Of a stretch of DNA of 64,000 bases, positions 17,117-26,244 are shown piece by piece. How positions within the stretch are numbered: position 1 is the stretch's first letter; every line of letters begins with the position of its first letter. The notes below the pieces were generated by a model. That model was not told where the DNA came from. It saw only the letters and a list, made by a program, of their open reading frames with translations, and ran no database searches. This DNA is from an uncultured Verrucomicrobia subdivision 3 bacterium (lineage in GTDB: Bacteria; Verrucomicrobiota; Verrucomicrobiia; Limisphaerales; UBA11358): positions 62,001-126,000 of the forward strand of contig CAIQKM010000068.1 of NCBI GenBank assembly GCA_903872345.1, in the 5' to 3' direction. Both the position numbers and the translations under genes were made by a program.

Positions 17117-17158
17117 GGTGTCCGGCGGGACGCCGGACACCGCACGCGGGACGCGTGC
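17117..17158. repeat. Two adjacent perfect hairpin repeats
   Basis: GGTGTCCGGCG/CGCCGGACACC (17117-17141, loop GGA) is followed directly by GCACGCG/CGCGTGC (17142-17158, loop GGA). Both stems enclose the same GGA triplet. They lie 9 bp downstream of the deaminase stop and may help end its mRNA, but no T-run is present, so this is more likely a palindromic intergenic repeat. Confidence 0.6.
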
Positions 17159-17167
17159 GCTCCCGGC

Positions 17168-17635
17168 TCAATAAGGCGTCTTGTCCGCTTTCCGGCTCCA
17201 TTCCGTAAACACTTTCACCGCTTCGGAGCGCAGCAAATTCTGCGAGGGGATAAGCCGGCGGGACGGGGGCTTGGCAATTTCCCGGTATATCAGGGCGTCA
17301 TCAAAATCAATCCGCGCCGCATCCCGCCGGGTGGCGCCATAATAAACCTTGTCCAAACGCGCCCAATAAATCGCCGCCAGACACATCGGACAGGGCTCGC
17401 AGCTTGCATATAGTTCACAACCCGCGAGTTCAAACGTGCCCAACTTGCGGCACGCCGACCGGATGGCCATCACCTCGGCGTGCGCCGTGGGATCGTTCGT
17501 AGAGGTCACCTGGTTCCAGCCGCGCGCGATGATTTTACCCTGCCGGACAATGACCGCACCAAAAGGTCCGCCGCAATTGGTACGCATCTTGATCCGGGAA
17601 AGCCGGATGGCTTCCGCCATGAATTGATCATTCAT
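17168..17635 (-). CDS. Cytidine/deoxycytidylate deaminase-fold nucleobase deaminase, guanine deaminase-like
   Basis: A 155-residue zinc deaminase. Zinc ligands and catalytic Glu are in TAHAEV (H52, E54) and SCEPCPMC (C82, C85). The stretch GWNQVTSTNDPTAHAEVMAI and YWARLDKVYYGATRRDAARIDFDD resemble the Bacillus GuaD-type guanine deaminase more than tRNA adenosine deaminase. The predicted reaction is hydrolytic deamination of guanine to xanthine in purine salvage; another base is possible. It is transcribed alone, with the P-type ATPase gene immediately upstream on the same strand (36-bp gap). Confidence 0.85.
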   Translation of the reverse strand: MNDQFMAEAIRLSRIKMRTNCGGPFGAVIVRQGKIIARGWNQVTSTNDPTAHAEVMAIRSACRKLGTFELAGCELYASCEPCPMCLAAIYWARLDKVYYGATRRDAARIDFDDALIYREIAKPPSRRLIPSQNLLRSEAVKVFTEWSRKADKTPY

Positions 17636-17671
17636 TCGGGAAAGCTACCGGGGCCGGCGGATGGTAAAAAG

Positions 17672-19987
17672 TCATTTCTTCGCGCCGCCGCTGAAGAGCA
17701 GGCGCAGACTGTTCATCACCACAATAACCGTGCTGCCCTCGTGACCGACCACGCCAACAGTCAATGGAATCCGCCCGGCCAGCGCGAAACCGACCAGCAC
17801 CACCACGGTGCCGAGCGAGATCACCAGGTTCTGCCGGATCACGGTCCGGGCCTGCTGGCTGAGCCGGAAGGCGATCAGAAAATTTTCGAGGCGGTCATGC
17901 ATCAGCACCACATCGGCCTGCTCCAGCGCGGCATCGGAACCGCGCGCGCCCATGGCCACGCCCACATGCGCGGCCGCGAGACTCGGCGCGTCGTTCACGC
18001 CATCGCCCACCATTGCCACGTGCTTCCCCGCCCCGCTCAATTCGCGGATGGCGGCGACCTTCTGCTCGGGCTTCAGTTCGGCGCGCACCTCATCCAGTTT
18101 CAATTCCGTGCGCAAATGGTCGGCCGCCGCCTGGCGGTCGCCAGTAAGCACCACGGAGCGCAACCCTTCCGCGCGCAATTCATCAATGACGCCGGCCGCC
18201 TGCGGCCGGATATCGTCGCGCAAAATAATGCGGCCCAGGCCGTCGCCCACGGCCACCCAGACCTCGGAAATGCCCGCGCCGGAATGGGCGGCCGCAAAGG
18301 GGCCGCGCGACACCTGCGCCTCGACCCACTCGCGTTTGCCAAGAAACACCGGTTGGCCGTTGTGCGTGGCCCGCAGTCCCTGCCCCGTCACGGATTCAAA
18401 TTTCGGAAATTCCAAGGCCGTCAGGTTTTGCTGTTTGCCGTGGCGCGTGATCGCCCGGGCCAGCGGATGCGTGGACAGTTTTTCCAGCGAGTAGGCGATT
18501 TGCGCCATCTCCAGCTCGCGCCCCGGTGGAAAGCTTTCCACCTTTTCCACCCGCAGTTCACCGGTCGTGAGCGTGCCGGTTTTGTCGAGGGCCACGATAT
18601 TGATGCCCGCCATTTTCTCGACCGCCGCGCCGCCCCGGAACAGAATGCCCTGCCGCGCCCCGCGCGCAATCGCCGCCAGCACCGCCGACGGAATGGACAG
18701 CACCAACGCGCACGGCGAGGACACCACCAGCAGCGTCATGGTGCGGTAAAAGGCGAGCTTCGCCACGTGATAGGTTTCAAACCACGGCACCTGCCACCAC
18801 ACAAAAAACATGGCCAGCGCCAGCCCCAATACTCCGTAGGTGTAAAACGTGCTGAACTTGTCGGCGAACCGCTGCGCGGGCGCTTTTTGGTGCTGGGCTT
18901 CCTTGATGAGCGTGATGATCTTTTGCAGCGCACTTTCCGCCGCCGGCCGGGCGACAATGGCTTCCACCGCGCCCCACAGATTCAGCGTGCCGGCCAGCCC
19001 GGTGTCGCCGACGGTTTTGGCCACCGGCTCGGCTTCGCCGGTCAGGTTGGATTCATCGGCGGCGGTACTGCCTTTGGCGATTTCCACGTCCACGGGAAAT
19101 TGGGCGCCGGGCTTGATCAGCAGGCGCGTGCCCTTACGAAGACTTTCCACCGGCACTTCGGATTCATTGCCGCCGGCGTCCAGCGCGGTGGCAGTCTTGG
19201 GGGCATCACGAAACAGGGAGTGAATTTCCTTTTCCGTGCGGCCCAGCGCGTAATGTTCCAGCGCGCCGGAAAACGAGAAGAGGAACAGCAGCGTGGCGCC
19301 CTCGGCCCATGCGCCAATGCAGGCGCTGCCGGCGGCCACGGCGAGCATCAGAAAATGCACGTCCAGCGTGCGCTTCTCCAGCCGTTCCCAGACTTCCTCG
19401 GCCGGAAACCAGGCCCCGGCCAGATAGCTCAGACAAAACAGCGGAATGCGCCACGCGGGAAAAGCAAAGGCGGCCAGCAGGCCCAGCACGCCGCAAAGAA
19501 GGGCAAGCACCAGTTGCATTTTCCATTCATCGCCGTGATCATGCTCCGCCGCATGTTCCAGAAATTCAATGTCGCGCGGGGCGATTTTGGGAAAGGGCAG
19601 CTCGCTCCAGCGCCAGAATTTCGGCGCGGTGGGACAGGTGACGCGGGCGATGGTGGTGGCCTGGCCTTCGGTACGGATGCTGATCTTGCGCAATTCCACC
19701 TCGGAGAGCGGCTGACTGCACCCCGCGCAATCACGGCTGCCATTCAGCAGGCTGCACGGGTTTTTCGCAAACACCTTCTGCGCCGTTTCGAGATCGTGGG
19801 TGATGCGTTCCGTGAGTTTGCCGACATCGGTCCGGCCCAGCGTGGCGACCGAGACTTTGCGGTTCGCGCCATCAATGGTCACCGCTTCCAGCGACGGTTC
19901 CACGCTCATGGTATTCACCATGGAACGGGCCACGCAACGCTCGGGTTCCGGGCGGCGGGCGGCATTTTCGGCGGCAACTGTTGCCAT
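17672..19987 (-). CDS. P1B-type heavy-metal-transporting ATPase
   Basis: A 771-residue metal-efflux ATPase. It shows the actuator TGEAEP, the SPC transmembrane metal site (VSSPCALVLS), the phosphorylation loop DKTGTLTTG (D468), the HP motif STHPLA and GDGVNDAPSLA. The last membrane helix begins VGHEGST, which together with SPC is the signature of the P1B-4 class linked to Co/Fe/Ni export. The N-terminus is unusual: a degenerate ferredoxin-like domain without GMTCxxC, then a CSLLNGSRDCAGC cysteine cluster (about residues 97-109) and a His-rich EHAAEHDHGD stretch before the first helix. The ATG at 19987 is taken because the frame begins there. Confidence 0.9.
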   Translation of the reverse strand: MATVAAENAARRPEPERCVARSMVNTMSVEPSLEAVTIDGANRKVSVATLGRTDVGKLTERITHDLETAQKVFAKNPCSLLNGSRDCAGCSQPLSEVELRKISIRTEGQATTIARVTCPTAPKFWRWSELPFPKIAPRDIEFLEHAAEHDHGDEWKMQLVLALLCGVLGLLAAFAFPAWRIPLFCLSYLAGAWFPAEEVWERLEKRTLDVHFLMLAVAAGSACIGAWAEGATLLFLFSFSGALEHYALGRTEKEIHSLFRDAPKTATALDAGGNESEVPVESLRKGTRLLIKPGAQFPVDVEIAKGSTAADESNLTGEAEPVAKTVGDTGLAGTLNLWGAVEAIVARPAAESALQKIITLIKEAQHQKAPAQRFADKFSTFYTYGVLGLALAMFFVWWQVPWFETYHVAKLAFYRTMTLLVVSSPCALVLSIPSAVLAAIARGARQGILFRGGAAVEKMAGINIVALDKTGTLTTGELRVEKVESFPPGRELEMAQIAYSLEKLSTHPLARAITRHGKQQNLTALEFPKFESVTGQGLRATHNGQPVFLGKREWVEAQVSRGPFAAAHSGAGISEVWVAVGDGLGRIILRDDIRPQAAGVIDELRAEGLRSVVLTGDRQAAADHLRTELKLDEVRAELKPEQKVAAIRELSGAGKHVAMVGDGVNDAPSLAAAHVGVAMGARGSDAALEQADVVLMHDRLENFLIAFRLSQQARTVIRQNLVISLGTVVVLVGFALAGRIPLTVGVVGHEGSTVIVVMNSLRLLFSGGAKK

Positions 19988-20172
19988 TAAACAGATTCTA
20001 GCACATTATCGGGCACGGGCGAATCCTAAATGCCCGGCAAAAAAGTGAGGGCAAATGACAATTCATGCAAATCAAGCCAATGGCTTCGGGAGTAAGCTTC
20101 CCGCGTGTCTCCGCCCCGAATGTGGTATTACCCGGAAGCGTCTTTCCGCGTCATATTCGGGCCTCGATTTAA

Positions 20173-20221
20173 TTGCCGCATGTTACGGCAACTGATGTTT
20201 TGAACCGGAACCATTTATAAT
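20173..20221 (+). promoter_or_regulatory. Promoter region of pckG with inverted repeat
   Basis: A consensus -10 TATAAT lies at 20216-20221, only 6 nt before the ATG at 20228, so the predicted transcript starts at or next to the start codon and is leaderless or almost so. No Shine-Dalgarno element is present. A TTGCCG...CGGCAA inverted repeat (20173-20178 with 20186-20191) sits where a -35-proximal regulator could bind; a good -35 hexamer is not evident. Confidence 0.5.
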
Positions 20222-20227
20222 ATTACC

Positions 20228-22045
20228 ATGACCACCGTCGCCCCCGAACAGCCCCGCACCGCCGTACACCCCCTAAAAGCCTGGGTACGGGAGATGGCCG
20301 ACCTGTGCCAGCCCGCCGCCATCCATTGGTGCGACGGTTCGGAGGCAGAATACCAGTCGCTCTGCGAATTGATGGTGGAGCACGGCACCTTCACCCGCCT
20401 CAACCCGGAAAAGCGTCCGGGCTGCTACCTCGCCCGCTCGCATCCCAGCGATGTGGCCCGCGTGGAGGAACGCACTTTCATCTGCTCCCGCACCCGCGAG
20501 GCGGCCGGCCCCACCAACAACTGGGCCGATCCCGCGGAAATGAAGCGTACCATGCACGAACGTTTCCGCGGCGCCATGCGCGGTCGCACCATGTATGTGC
20601 TGCCCTTCGCCATGGGCCCGCTGGATTCTCCCATCTGCAAGATCGGCATTCAGATCACCGACTCCCCCTACGTGGTGGTGAACATGCGGATTATGACGCG
20701 GCTGGGCACGGTGGTGCTGGATCGCATCAATGCCGGCGCCGCCTTCATTCCCTGCGTGCATTCCGTGGGCGCTCCCTTGGCACCCGGCCAGGCGGATGTC
20801 CCGTGGCCTTGCGAACCCGACCCGCAAAAGAAATACATCGTTCATTTTCCCGACGATCCGTCCATCTGGTCCTACGGTTCCGGCTACGGCGGCAACGCGT
20901 TGCTCGGCAAAAAATGTCTCGCCCTGCGCATCGCCTCCAGCGTGGCGAAACGCGAAGGCTGGCTGGCCGAGCACATGCTCATTCTCTGCCTGACCTCGCC
21001 CGCCGGCAAAAAACATTATGTCGCCGCCGCCTTCCCCAGCGCCTGCGGCAAAACGAATCTCGCCATGATGCAGCCCGCCATTCCCGGCTGGCGCGTCACC
21101 ACCCTGGGCGACGACATCGCCTGGATCCGCCTGGGTCAGGACGGCCGGCTCTGGGCCATGAATCCCGAGACCGGATTCTTCGGCGTGGCGCCGGGCACCT
21201 CCGCCCAATCCAATCCCAACGCGCTGGCCGCCTGCGCGAAGAACACCATTTTCACAAATGTCGTGCTCACCCCGGACGGCGATGTGTGGTGGGAAGACAT
21301 GGGCGTGCCCGCCCCCGCCAGCGGCATTGACTGGGAAGGCAATCCCTGGACGCCCGCCAGCGGCAAAAAAGGCGCGCATCCGAATTCCCGTTTCACCGCG
21401 CCCGCCGCGCAATGTCCCGTAATTGATCCGGCGTGGGAAAATCCCGACGGCGTGCCGCTCTGTGCCATTCTTTTCGGCGGCCGCCGGCCCGCCACCATTC
21501 CGCTGGCCAACGAGGCGTTTAGCTGGGAACACGGCGTGTTCATGGGCTCCGCCTGCGGTTCCGAAACCACCGCCGCCGCGCTCGGCCAGGCCGGGGTGCT
21601 GCGGCGAGATCCCTTTGCCATGCTGCCTTTCTGCGGCTACAACATGGCGGATTATTTCGCGCACTGGCTCTCTTTTGCGCAGCGCACCGACCGCGCCAAG
21701 CTGCCGAAGGTTTATTTTGTGAACTGGTTCCGGCGCGGCGCGAACGGCAAATTCCTCTGGCCCGGCTACGGCGACAACGCCCGCGTGCTGAAATGGATTT
21801 GCGAGCGCATCGACGGCACCGCCGCCGCGCAGACCACGGCCATCGGCAATCTGCCCACGCCGGAGTCCCTCGACCTCGCCGGTCTGGACCTGCCCGCCGA
21901 AAACCTGCGCCAACTCCTCGACGTGGACGTCGCCGGCTGGAAAAAGGAAATCGCCAACGTCGCCGAAAGCTATGCCAAATTCGGCGACCGCCTGCCGGCC
22001 GCCCTCACGCGGCAGTTGGACGCGCTACGCGAGCGGTTGGGATGA
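20228..22045 (+). CDS. pckG: Phosphoenolpyruvate carboxykinase (GTP)
   Basis: A 605-residue GTP-dependent PEPCK that converts oxaloacetate and GTP to PEP, GDP and CO2, the entry to gluconeogenesis in the cytoplasm. It carries [13 protein letters not shown] (269-281) with the kinase P-loop, the metal-binding GDDIAWI, the mobile-loop region [13 protein letters not shown], and [16 protein letters not shown] (GTP-type). Length matches the family. The gene is monocistronic, with its own consensus -10 just upstream. With acs (27.6 kb) and ald (55.9 kb) in the same region, growth on acetate and amino acids is plausible. Confidence 0.97.
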   Translation: MTTVAPEQPRTAVHPLKAWVREMADLCQPAAIHWCDGSEAEYQSLCELMVEHGTFTRLNPEKRPGCYLARSHPSDVARVEERTFICSRTREAAGPTNNWADPAEMKRTMHERFRGAMRGRTMYVLPFAMGPLDSPICKIGIQITDSPYVVVNMRIMTRLGTVVLDRINAGAAFIPCVHSVGAPLAPGQADVPWPCEPDPQKKYIVHFPDDPSIWSYGSGYGGNALLGKKCLALRIASSVAKREGWLAEHMLILCLTSPAGKKHYVAAAFPSACGKTNLAMMQPAIPGWRVTTLGDDIAWIRLGQDGRLWAMNPETGFFGVAPGTSAQSNPNALAACAKNTIFTNVVLTPDGDVWWEDMGVPAPASGIDWEGNPWTPASGKKGAHPNSRFTAPAAQCPVIDPAWENPDGVPLCAILFGGRRPATIPLANEAFSWEHGVFMGSACGSETTAAALGQAGVLRRDPFAMLPFCGYNMADYFAHWLSFAQRTDRAKLPKVYFVNWFRRGANGKFLWPGYGDNARVLKWICERIDGTAAAQTTAIGNLPTPESLDLAGLDLPAENLRQLLDVDVAGWKKEIANVAESYAKFGDRLPAALTRQLDALRERLG

Positions 22046-22269
22046 TGGCAGGCGACGGGCGCTGGACAAATTCTTCCGGCCTGTCCAAAGCTGGAAAAGG
22101 TTCAACAGCAAGGCGTATCCCCTTTGGCGGAACGCAGCCGGGTTTCAGCACAGTCCGCTGACAACCCGCTGATTCCGAGGGCTGAAAGCCCGCCAGGTTA
22201 TAGCCCTTGGAAGGACTATGGCAAAGCCATAAAATTGGCAGTCATTCCAAAACCTGTTACAGTATTTCC

Positions 22270-22507
22270 ATGAAAGTCACGCTGACGGCAGAATTGGAAA
22301 TGCTGGTCAAAGAAAAGGTTCGTAGCGGACGTTATGCAGATGAAAGCGATGGGATGCGCGACGCGCTCCGCGCGCTTGAACTTCGTGATGACTACAAATC
22401 CCCCCGCCTTGGAAGCAGGGTTGCTTGAAGGCGTGCGCAATCCTCACCGACCATGCGGCAATGCCACTCTTACCCGAATTCGCAAAGCCGCCGTTGCTGG
22501 CAAATGA
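22270..22507 (+). pseudogene. ParD-type antitoxin, frameshifted and without a toxin partner
   Basis: The first 45 or so codons encode the ribbon-helix-helix half of a ParD antitoxin (MKVTLTAELEMLVKEKVRSGRYADES, then DGMRDALRALELRDDYKSP). After a run of six Cs (22400-22405) the frame goes to RLGSRVA and stops at 22428. Removing one C restores ALEAGLLEGVRNPHRPCGNA and so on to a stop at 22505-22507, which is the expected toxin-binding C-terminus. No parE follows; the next gene is on the other strand. It is either a decayed orphan antitoxin, a slippage-regulated gene or a homopolymer sequencing error. Confidence 0.75.
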
Positions 22508-22568
22508 GTCTGATCGTCAGCATCGCCGCCCATCCGCGCGTCAATCGTAAATCCCAAATCGTAAATTC

Positions 22569-23129
22569 TCAATCCATCGTGTCATCGTCGCTGTCATCGG
22601 CATTGCGACTGATGTAGCGGGGATCGTTTTCGAGATTTTGCGAAAGATAGACGTGGCGGATTTCCTGACCGAAACCGTTGCGACGGAAAAAGCCCAGCGC
22701 GGCATGATTCTTGGCCGCCGTGTCCACGAGCACAATGCGCGCATCGCGCTTGATGAAAAGTCCGGTCAGATGGCGCACCAGTCGCGTGGCCACGCCGCCG
22801 CGCTTGAACCGGCGGTCCACGCCCAGCCAGAGCAGCCAGCCGTAACGCCAGGCGCTGCGCGGTTTTTCCATCATCCGGCCCAGGGCAAATCCCACGATCT
22901 GGCCCTCCGCCTCCGCCACCAGACACGTCTCGCCTTCATTGCTGAACAGCAGCGCCAGCTCGTGGTCATCCCAGGAACGGTAGAGCGTCGGCCATTCTTC
23001 GGCGGTGAACAGTTTTTGACCCAGTTCAAACACCGCTGCGACATCGCGTAGTTCCATCTCGCGGATTTCCACCGTCGGCAATGGCTTCGTTCGCTTGCGT
23101 TTGACGGGCGGTTTACTGCTTGTCTCCAT
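22569..23129 (-). CDS. GNAT family N-acetyltransferase
   Basis: A 186-residue acetyltransferase of the RimI-like type. It has an N-terminal basic tail (KRKRTK), then VEIREMELRDVAAVFELG, the acetyl-CoA-binding LGVDRRFKRGGVATRLVRHL (about 102-121, RxxGxA motif) and the ALGFFRRNGF motif (144-153). The C-terminus is acidic (DDSDDDTMD). The substrate cannot be told. It follows alaS by one base on the same strand, so translation is probably coupled; a role in modifying a translation component is possible but not shown. Confidence 0.85.
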   Translation of the reverse strand: METSSKPPVKRKRTKPLPTVEIREMELRDVAAVFELGQKLFTAEEWPTLYRSWDDHELALLFSNEGETCLVAEAEGQIVGFALGRMMEKPRSAWRYGWLLWLGVDRRFKRGGVATRLVRHLTGLFIKRDARIVLVDTAAKNHAALGFFRRNGFGQEIRHVYLSQNLENDPRYISRNADDSDDDTMD

Positions 23130-23130
23130 A

Positions 23131-26037
23131 TCAGATCAGGGTTCTGGCCTTCGCCAGCGCCTCGTCCAGTTTGCCGGCCTCCTTGCCGCCGCCCCGCGCG
23201 TTGTCCGGCTTCCCGCCGCCCTTGCCGCCCACGATGGGGGCAATGGTCTGGATGATTTTGCCCGCCTGAATCTTGGCCGTAAACTCCGGCGTGACCGCTG
23301 CGATGAGTGTCACCGCGCCGTCCGCCGCGCCGCCCAATACAATCACACCCTTGAACTGCGACTTCAGCGCGTCCACCACGGATTGCACCGTGTCGCCCGC
23401 CACCCCGCCGAGGTTGGCGAGAATGACCGGTACGCCGTTCAACGTTTCCACGCGCGCCGCCAGGTCTTTCGCAGTTCCGGCCGCCTCTTTCTGGTGGGCC
23501 GTCCGCAAGGACTTCTCGAGTTCCTTCTGGTGCGCGAGCAGCGTTTCGATTTTCTTTTCCAGCTCGTGGATGGGCGAGTTCACCTTGCCGGCGACCGCGC
23601 GGATCAATTCGCGATCCAGTTTCATGGAATCGAACGCGCTCAACCCGGCCACGGCTTCGATACGACGAACACCAGCCGCCACCGCCGCTTCACTGACGAT
23701 GCGGAACAGACCGATCTCGCCCGTGGCGCGCGTGTGGGTGCCACCGCAGAGTTCCATGGAATAGCCATTCAGCTTGTGGGCCTGACCGCCAATCTGCACC
23801 ACGCGGACGACATCGCCGTACTTGTCGCCGAAGAACTGCATCACGTCCTTGCGGTTCTTCACGTCCGCGTGCGGCACTTCCGTCCAGGAAACCCCGGCGT
23901 TTTCCAGAATGCGCTCGTTCACGAGCTTCTCAATGTCCGCCACCTGCGACGCCGTGAGCGCCGCGCTATTGAAGTCAAACGTCAGCTTCTCGGGCGTGAC
24001 CGAGGAACCTTTCTGCGAGGCTTCCTGGCTGGCCACTTCATGCAGCGCCCAGTGCAGCAGATGCGTGACCGTATGGTGCCGCTGAATCGCAGCGCGGCGC
24101 TCGGCATCCACCGCCAGCGTGATCGTAGCCCCCACCGACGGCGCATCGCCACCTTCGACGAAATGCAGCCAGGTGTTGCCGGACTTCTGGGTATTGACCA
24201 CGCGCCACAACTGGCCGCTGCCCGTCAATTCCCCGGTATCGCCCACCTGGCCGCCCATTTCGGCATAGCACGCGCTGGTGTCCAGCACCACCGCTGTTTT
24301 GTCCTTGAGCGACACCACTTCCAAAACCTTTGTCTCCACCGAGAGATTGTCGTAGCCGACAAAATTCGTGGGCGTGGTCGTCTCGATTTGCGAGAGGGAA
24401 ATGACTTCTTTCTTCTGGGCGGCCCGGGCGCGGGCGCGCTGTTCTTCCATCAGCTTTTCAAAGCCGTCTTTGTCCACGGTCAGGCCATGTTCACGGGCAA
24501 TTACTTCAGTGAGGTCAAGCGGGAACCCGTAAGTATCATAAAGTTTGAAGGCGTCTTTCCCAGAAATCTCTGGTATGGATTTCAGAAACGTATTCCAAGC
24601 TTTGAATACCAGCAATGCGCGTAACGGAAATTTACCTAAATACTCCAATTGCCCGGTTTTACCTGTCCGGAAGAATTCAATTTCGTAACACGAAACACCT
24701 TCTTCGCTTACTTCAATTTGACTGCCGCTGAAATTAATTCCATCACGCGTAGCACTGTTTGTAATTGCTGTCTGGAATACTTCACCTTCAAAAAGTTTTA
24801 GTCCCCGATCCAACGTCTTGTTAAACGCCACTTCCTCGCGCTGGATGGTTTCCTGCACCAGCTTCTTCTTCGCGCGGATTTCGGGGAACACATCGCCCAT
24901 CGTGTCCGCCAGCACGTCCACCAGCTTGTAGAAAAACGGCTCTTTGAAACCCAGCGTGCGACCGTACCGCACCGCGCGACGCAGAATGCGGCGCAGCACA
25001 TAGTTGCGATCCGTATTGCCCGGCTGGATGCCGTCGGCAATGGCGAAGCTCAACGTGCGGATATGATCCGCAATCACGCGGAACGCCACGTCTTCCTTTT
25101 CCTGCGCGTTGTCGCCAGTGCTGCCCGTCTTGGGCAGCGTGGACCCGTATTTCTTGCCGCTCAGTTTTTCAATCGCGTCAAAAATGGGACGGAAAATGTC
25201 CGTCTCATAATTGGAAATTTTCGCCTTCGCAAAATCCTTAAAACCCTGCGTGCCTTGAATGATCGAGGTGACGCGCTCAAAGCCCATGCCCGTGTCCACG
25301 TGCTTCGCGGGCAGCGGACTGAACGTCCCGTCCGGATTCGCATTGTACTGAATGAAGACGAGATTCCAGATTTCGATGCAACGCGCATCGCCCTTGTTCA
25401 CGAGGCTGCCCTTGGTGTCACCGGCGGGCGTGAGGTCCACGTGCAATTCGGAGCACGGACCACACGGGCCCGTGTCGCCCATCATCCAAAAATTGTCCTT
25501 TTTGTTGCCATAGACAATGTGGACGGCGGGATCGAGCCCGGCGGCGCGAAATTTTTCCGCCCAGATGTCCCAGGCTTCCTGGTCGAATTCGCTCGGGTCG
25601 CCCTTGCTCGGATCCGGCTTGTACACGGTGGCGTACAGGCGGTCCTTCGGAAAGCGCCAGACTTCGGTCACCAGTTCCCACGCCCAGTCAATGGCCTCCT
25701 TCTTGAAGTAATCGCCAAAGGACCAGTTGCCGAGCATTTCAAAAAACGTGTGGTGATACGTGTCCAGGCCCACGTCGTCCAGATCGTTGTGCTTGCCGCC
25801 GGCGCGGATGCACTTCTGCGTGTCCGCGGCGCGGGTGTCGCTGCCCGGCACGGCCCCGGCCCACTTGCTCACGTCGGCTTTTTTCTGGCCGAGGAAGATG
25901 GGCACGAACTGGTTCATGCCCGCATTCGTGAACAGCAGGTTCGGCGAATCCGGCATGAGGCTGGAGGACGGCACAATGGTGTGCAACTTCGACTTGAAAA
26001 AGTCGAGGTACGACTGGCGGATCTGGGCGGAGGTCAT
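23131..26037 (-). CDS. alaS: Alanine-tRNA ligase with an extra insert
   Basis: A 968-residue AlaRS that charges tRNA-Ala. The catalytic core begins MTSAQIRQSYLDFFKSK. The editing-domain metal ligands are visible as RHHTVTHLLHWAL (HxxxH) and LCGGTH, and the C-terminal GGKGGGKPDNARGGG follows. The protein is about 90 residues longer than E. coli AlaRS. Most of this is an insert of about 60 residues between the TLDRGLKLFEGE helix and DAFKLYDTYGFPLDL (DNA about 24565-24795), locally AT-richer than the rest of the gene. The preceding GTG at 26040 could also start the protein. A hairpin lies in the 5' leader. Confidence 0.96.
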   Translation of the reverse strand: MTSAQIRQSYLDFFKSKLHTIVPSSSLMPDSPNLLFTNAGMNQFVPIFLGQKKADVSKWAGAVPGSDTRAADTQKCIRAGGKHNDLDDVGLDTYHHTFFEMLGNWSFGDYFKKEAIDWAWELVTEVWRFPKDRLYATVYKPDPSKGDPSEFDQEAWDIWAEKFRAAGLDPAVHIVYGNKKDNFWMMGDTGPCGPCSELHVDLTPAGDTKGSLVNKGDARCIEIWNLVFIQYNANPDGTFSPLPAKHVDTGMGFERVTSIIQGTQGFKDFAKAKISNYETDIFRPIFDAIEKLSGKKYGSTLPKTGSTGDNAQEKEDVAFRVIADHIRTLSFAIADGIQPGNTDRNYVLRRILRRAVRYGRTLGFKEPFFYKLVDVLADTMGDVFPEIRAKKKLVQETIQREEVAFNKTLDRGLKLFEGEVFQTAITNSATRDGINFSGSQIEVSEEGVSCYEIEFFRTGKTGQLEYLGKFPLRALLVFKAWNTFLKSIPEISGKDAFKLYDTYGFPLDLTEVIAREHGLTVDKDGFEKLMEEQRARARAAQKKEVISLSQIETTTPTNFVGYDNLSVETKVLEVVSLKDKTAVVLDTSACYAEMGGQVGDTGELTGSGQLWRVVNTQKSGNTWLHFVEGGDAPSVGATITLAVDAERRAAIQRHHTVTHLLHWALHEVASQEASQKGSSVTPEKLTFDFNSAALTASQVADIEKLVNERILENAGVSWTEVPHADVKNRKDVMQFFGDKYGDVVRVVQIGGQAHKLNGYSMELCGGTHTRATGEIGLFRIVSEAAVAAGVRRIEAVAGLSAFDSMKLDRELIRAVAGKVNSPIHELEKKIETLLAHQKELEKSLRTAHQKEAAGTAKDLAARVETLNGVPVILANLGGVAGDTVQSVVDALKSQFKGVIVLGGAADGAVTLIAAVTPEFTAKIQAGKIIQTIAPIVGGKGGGKPDNARGGGKEAGKLDEALAKARTLI

Positions 26038-26055
26038 CACGTTTGGATTAAAATG

Positions 26056-26093
26056 GCCGCGACGTCAAAAGTCGCGGCATGGCGGAAAGTATA
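26056..26093 (-). promoter_or_regulatory. alaS promoter (-10) and leader hairpin
   Basis: On the minus strand an extended -10 TGCTATACT (TATACT at 26093-26088) is followed by a perfect 8-bp hairpin GCCGCGAC/GTCGCGGC with a 7-nt loop (26078-26056). It begins a few nucleotides into the predicted mRNA and ends about 18 nt before the start codon. No convincing -35 is seen. The hairpin may stabilise the 5' end or regulate translation. Confidence 0.45.
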
Positions 26094-26244
26094 GCAGAAA
26101 CCAACCTCAGCGCGAGTGCAAGTTTTTGCCGTCAATACCGCAAAATATTTCCCAAAAAAGTACTTGAGAAAAACCGCGCGCGGGACGACATTCATACCAG
26201 TGACAGACGGTATTGATCTTTGAATTTTAAAAACAATTTCCTGC

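Noticed and set aside
17480-19990. 836-codon plus-strand frame opposite the P1B ATPase
   Set aside because: Arg/His/Gly-rich shadow; the minus-strand frame carries all P-type ATPase motifs.
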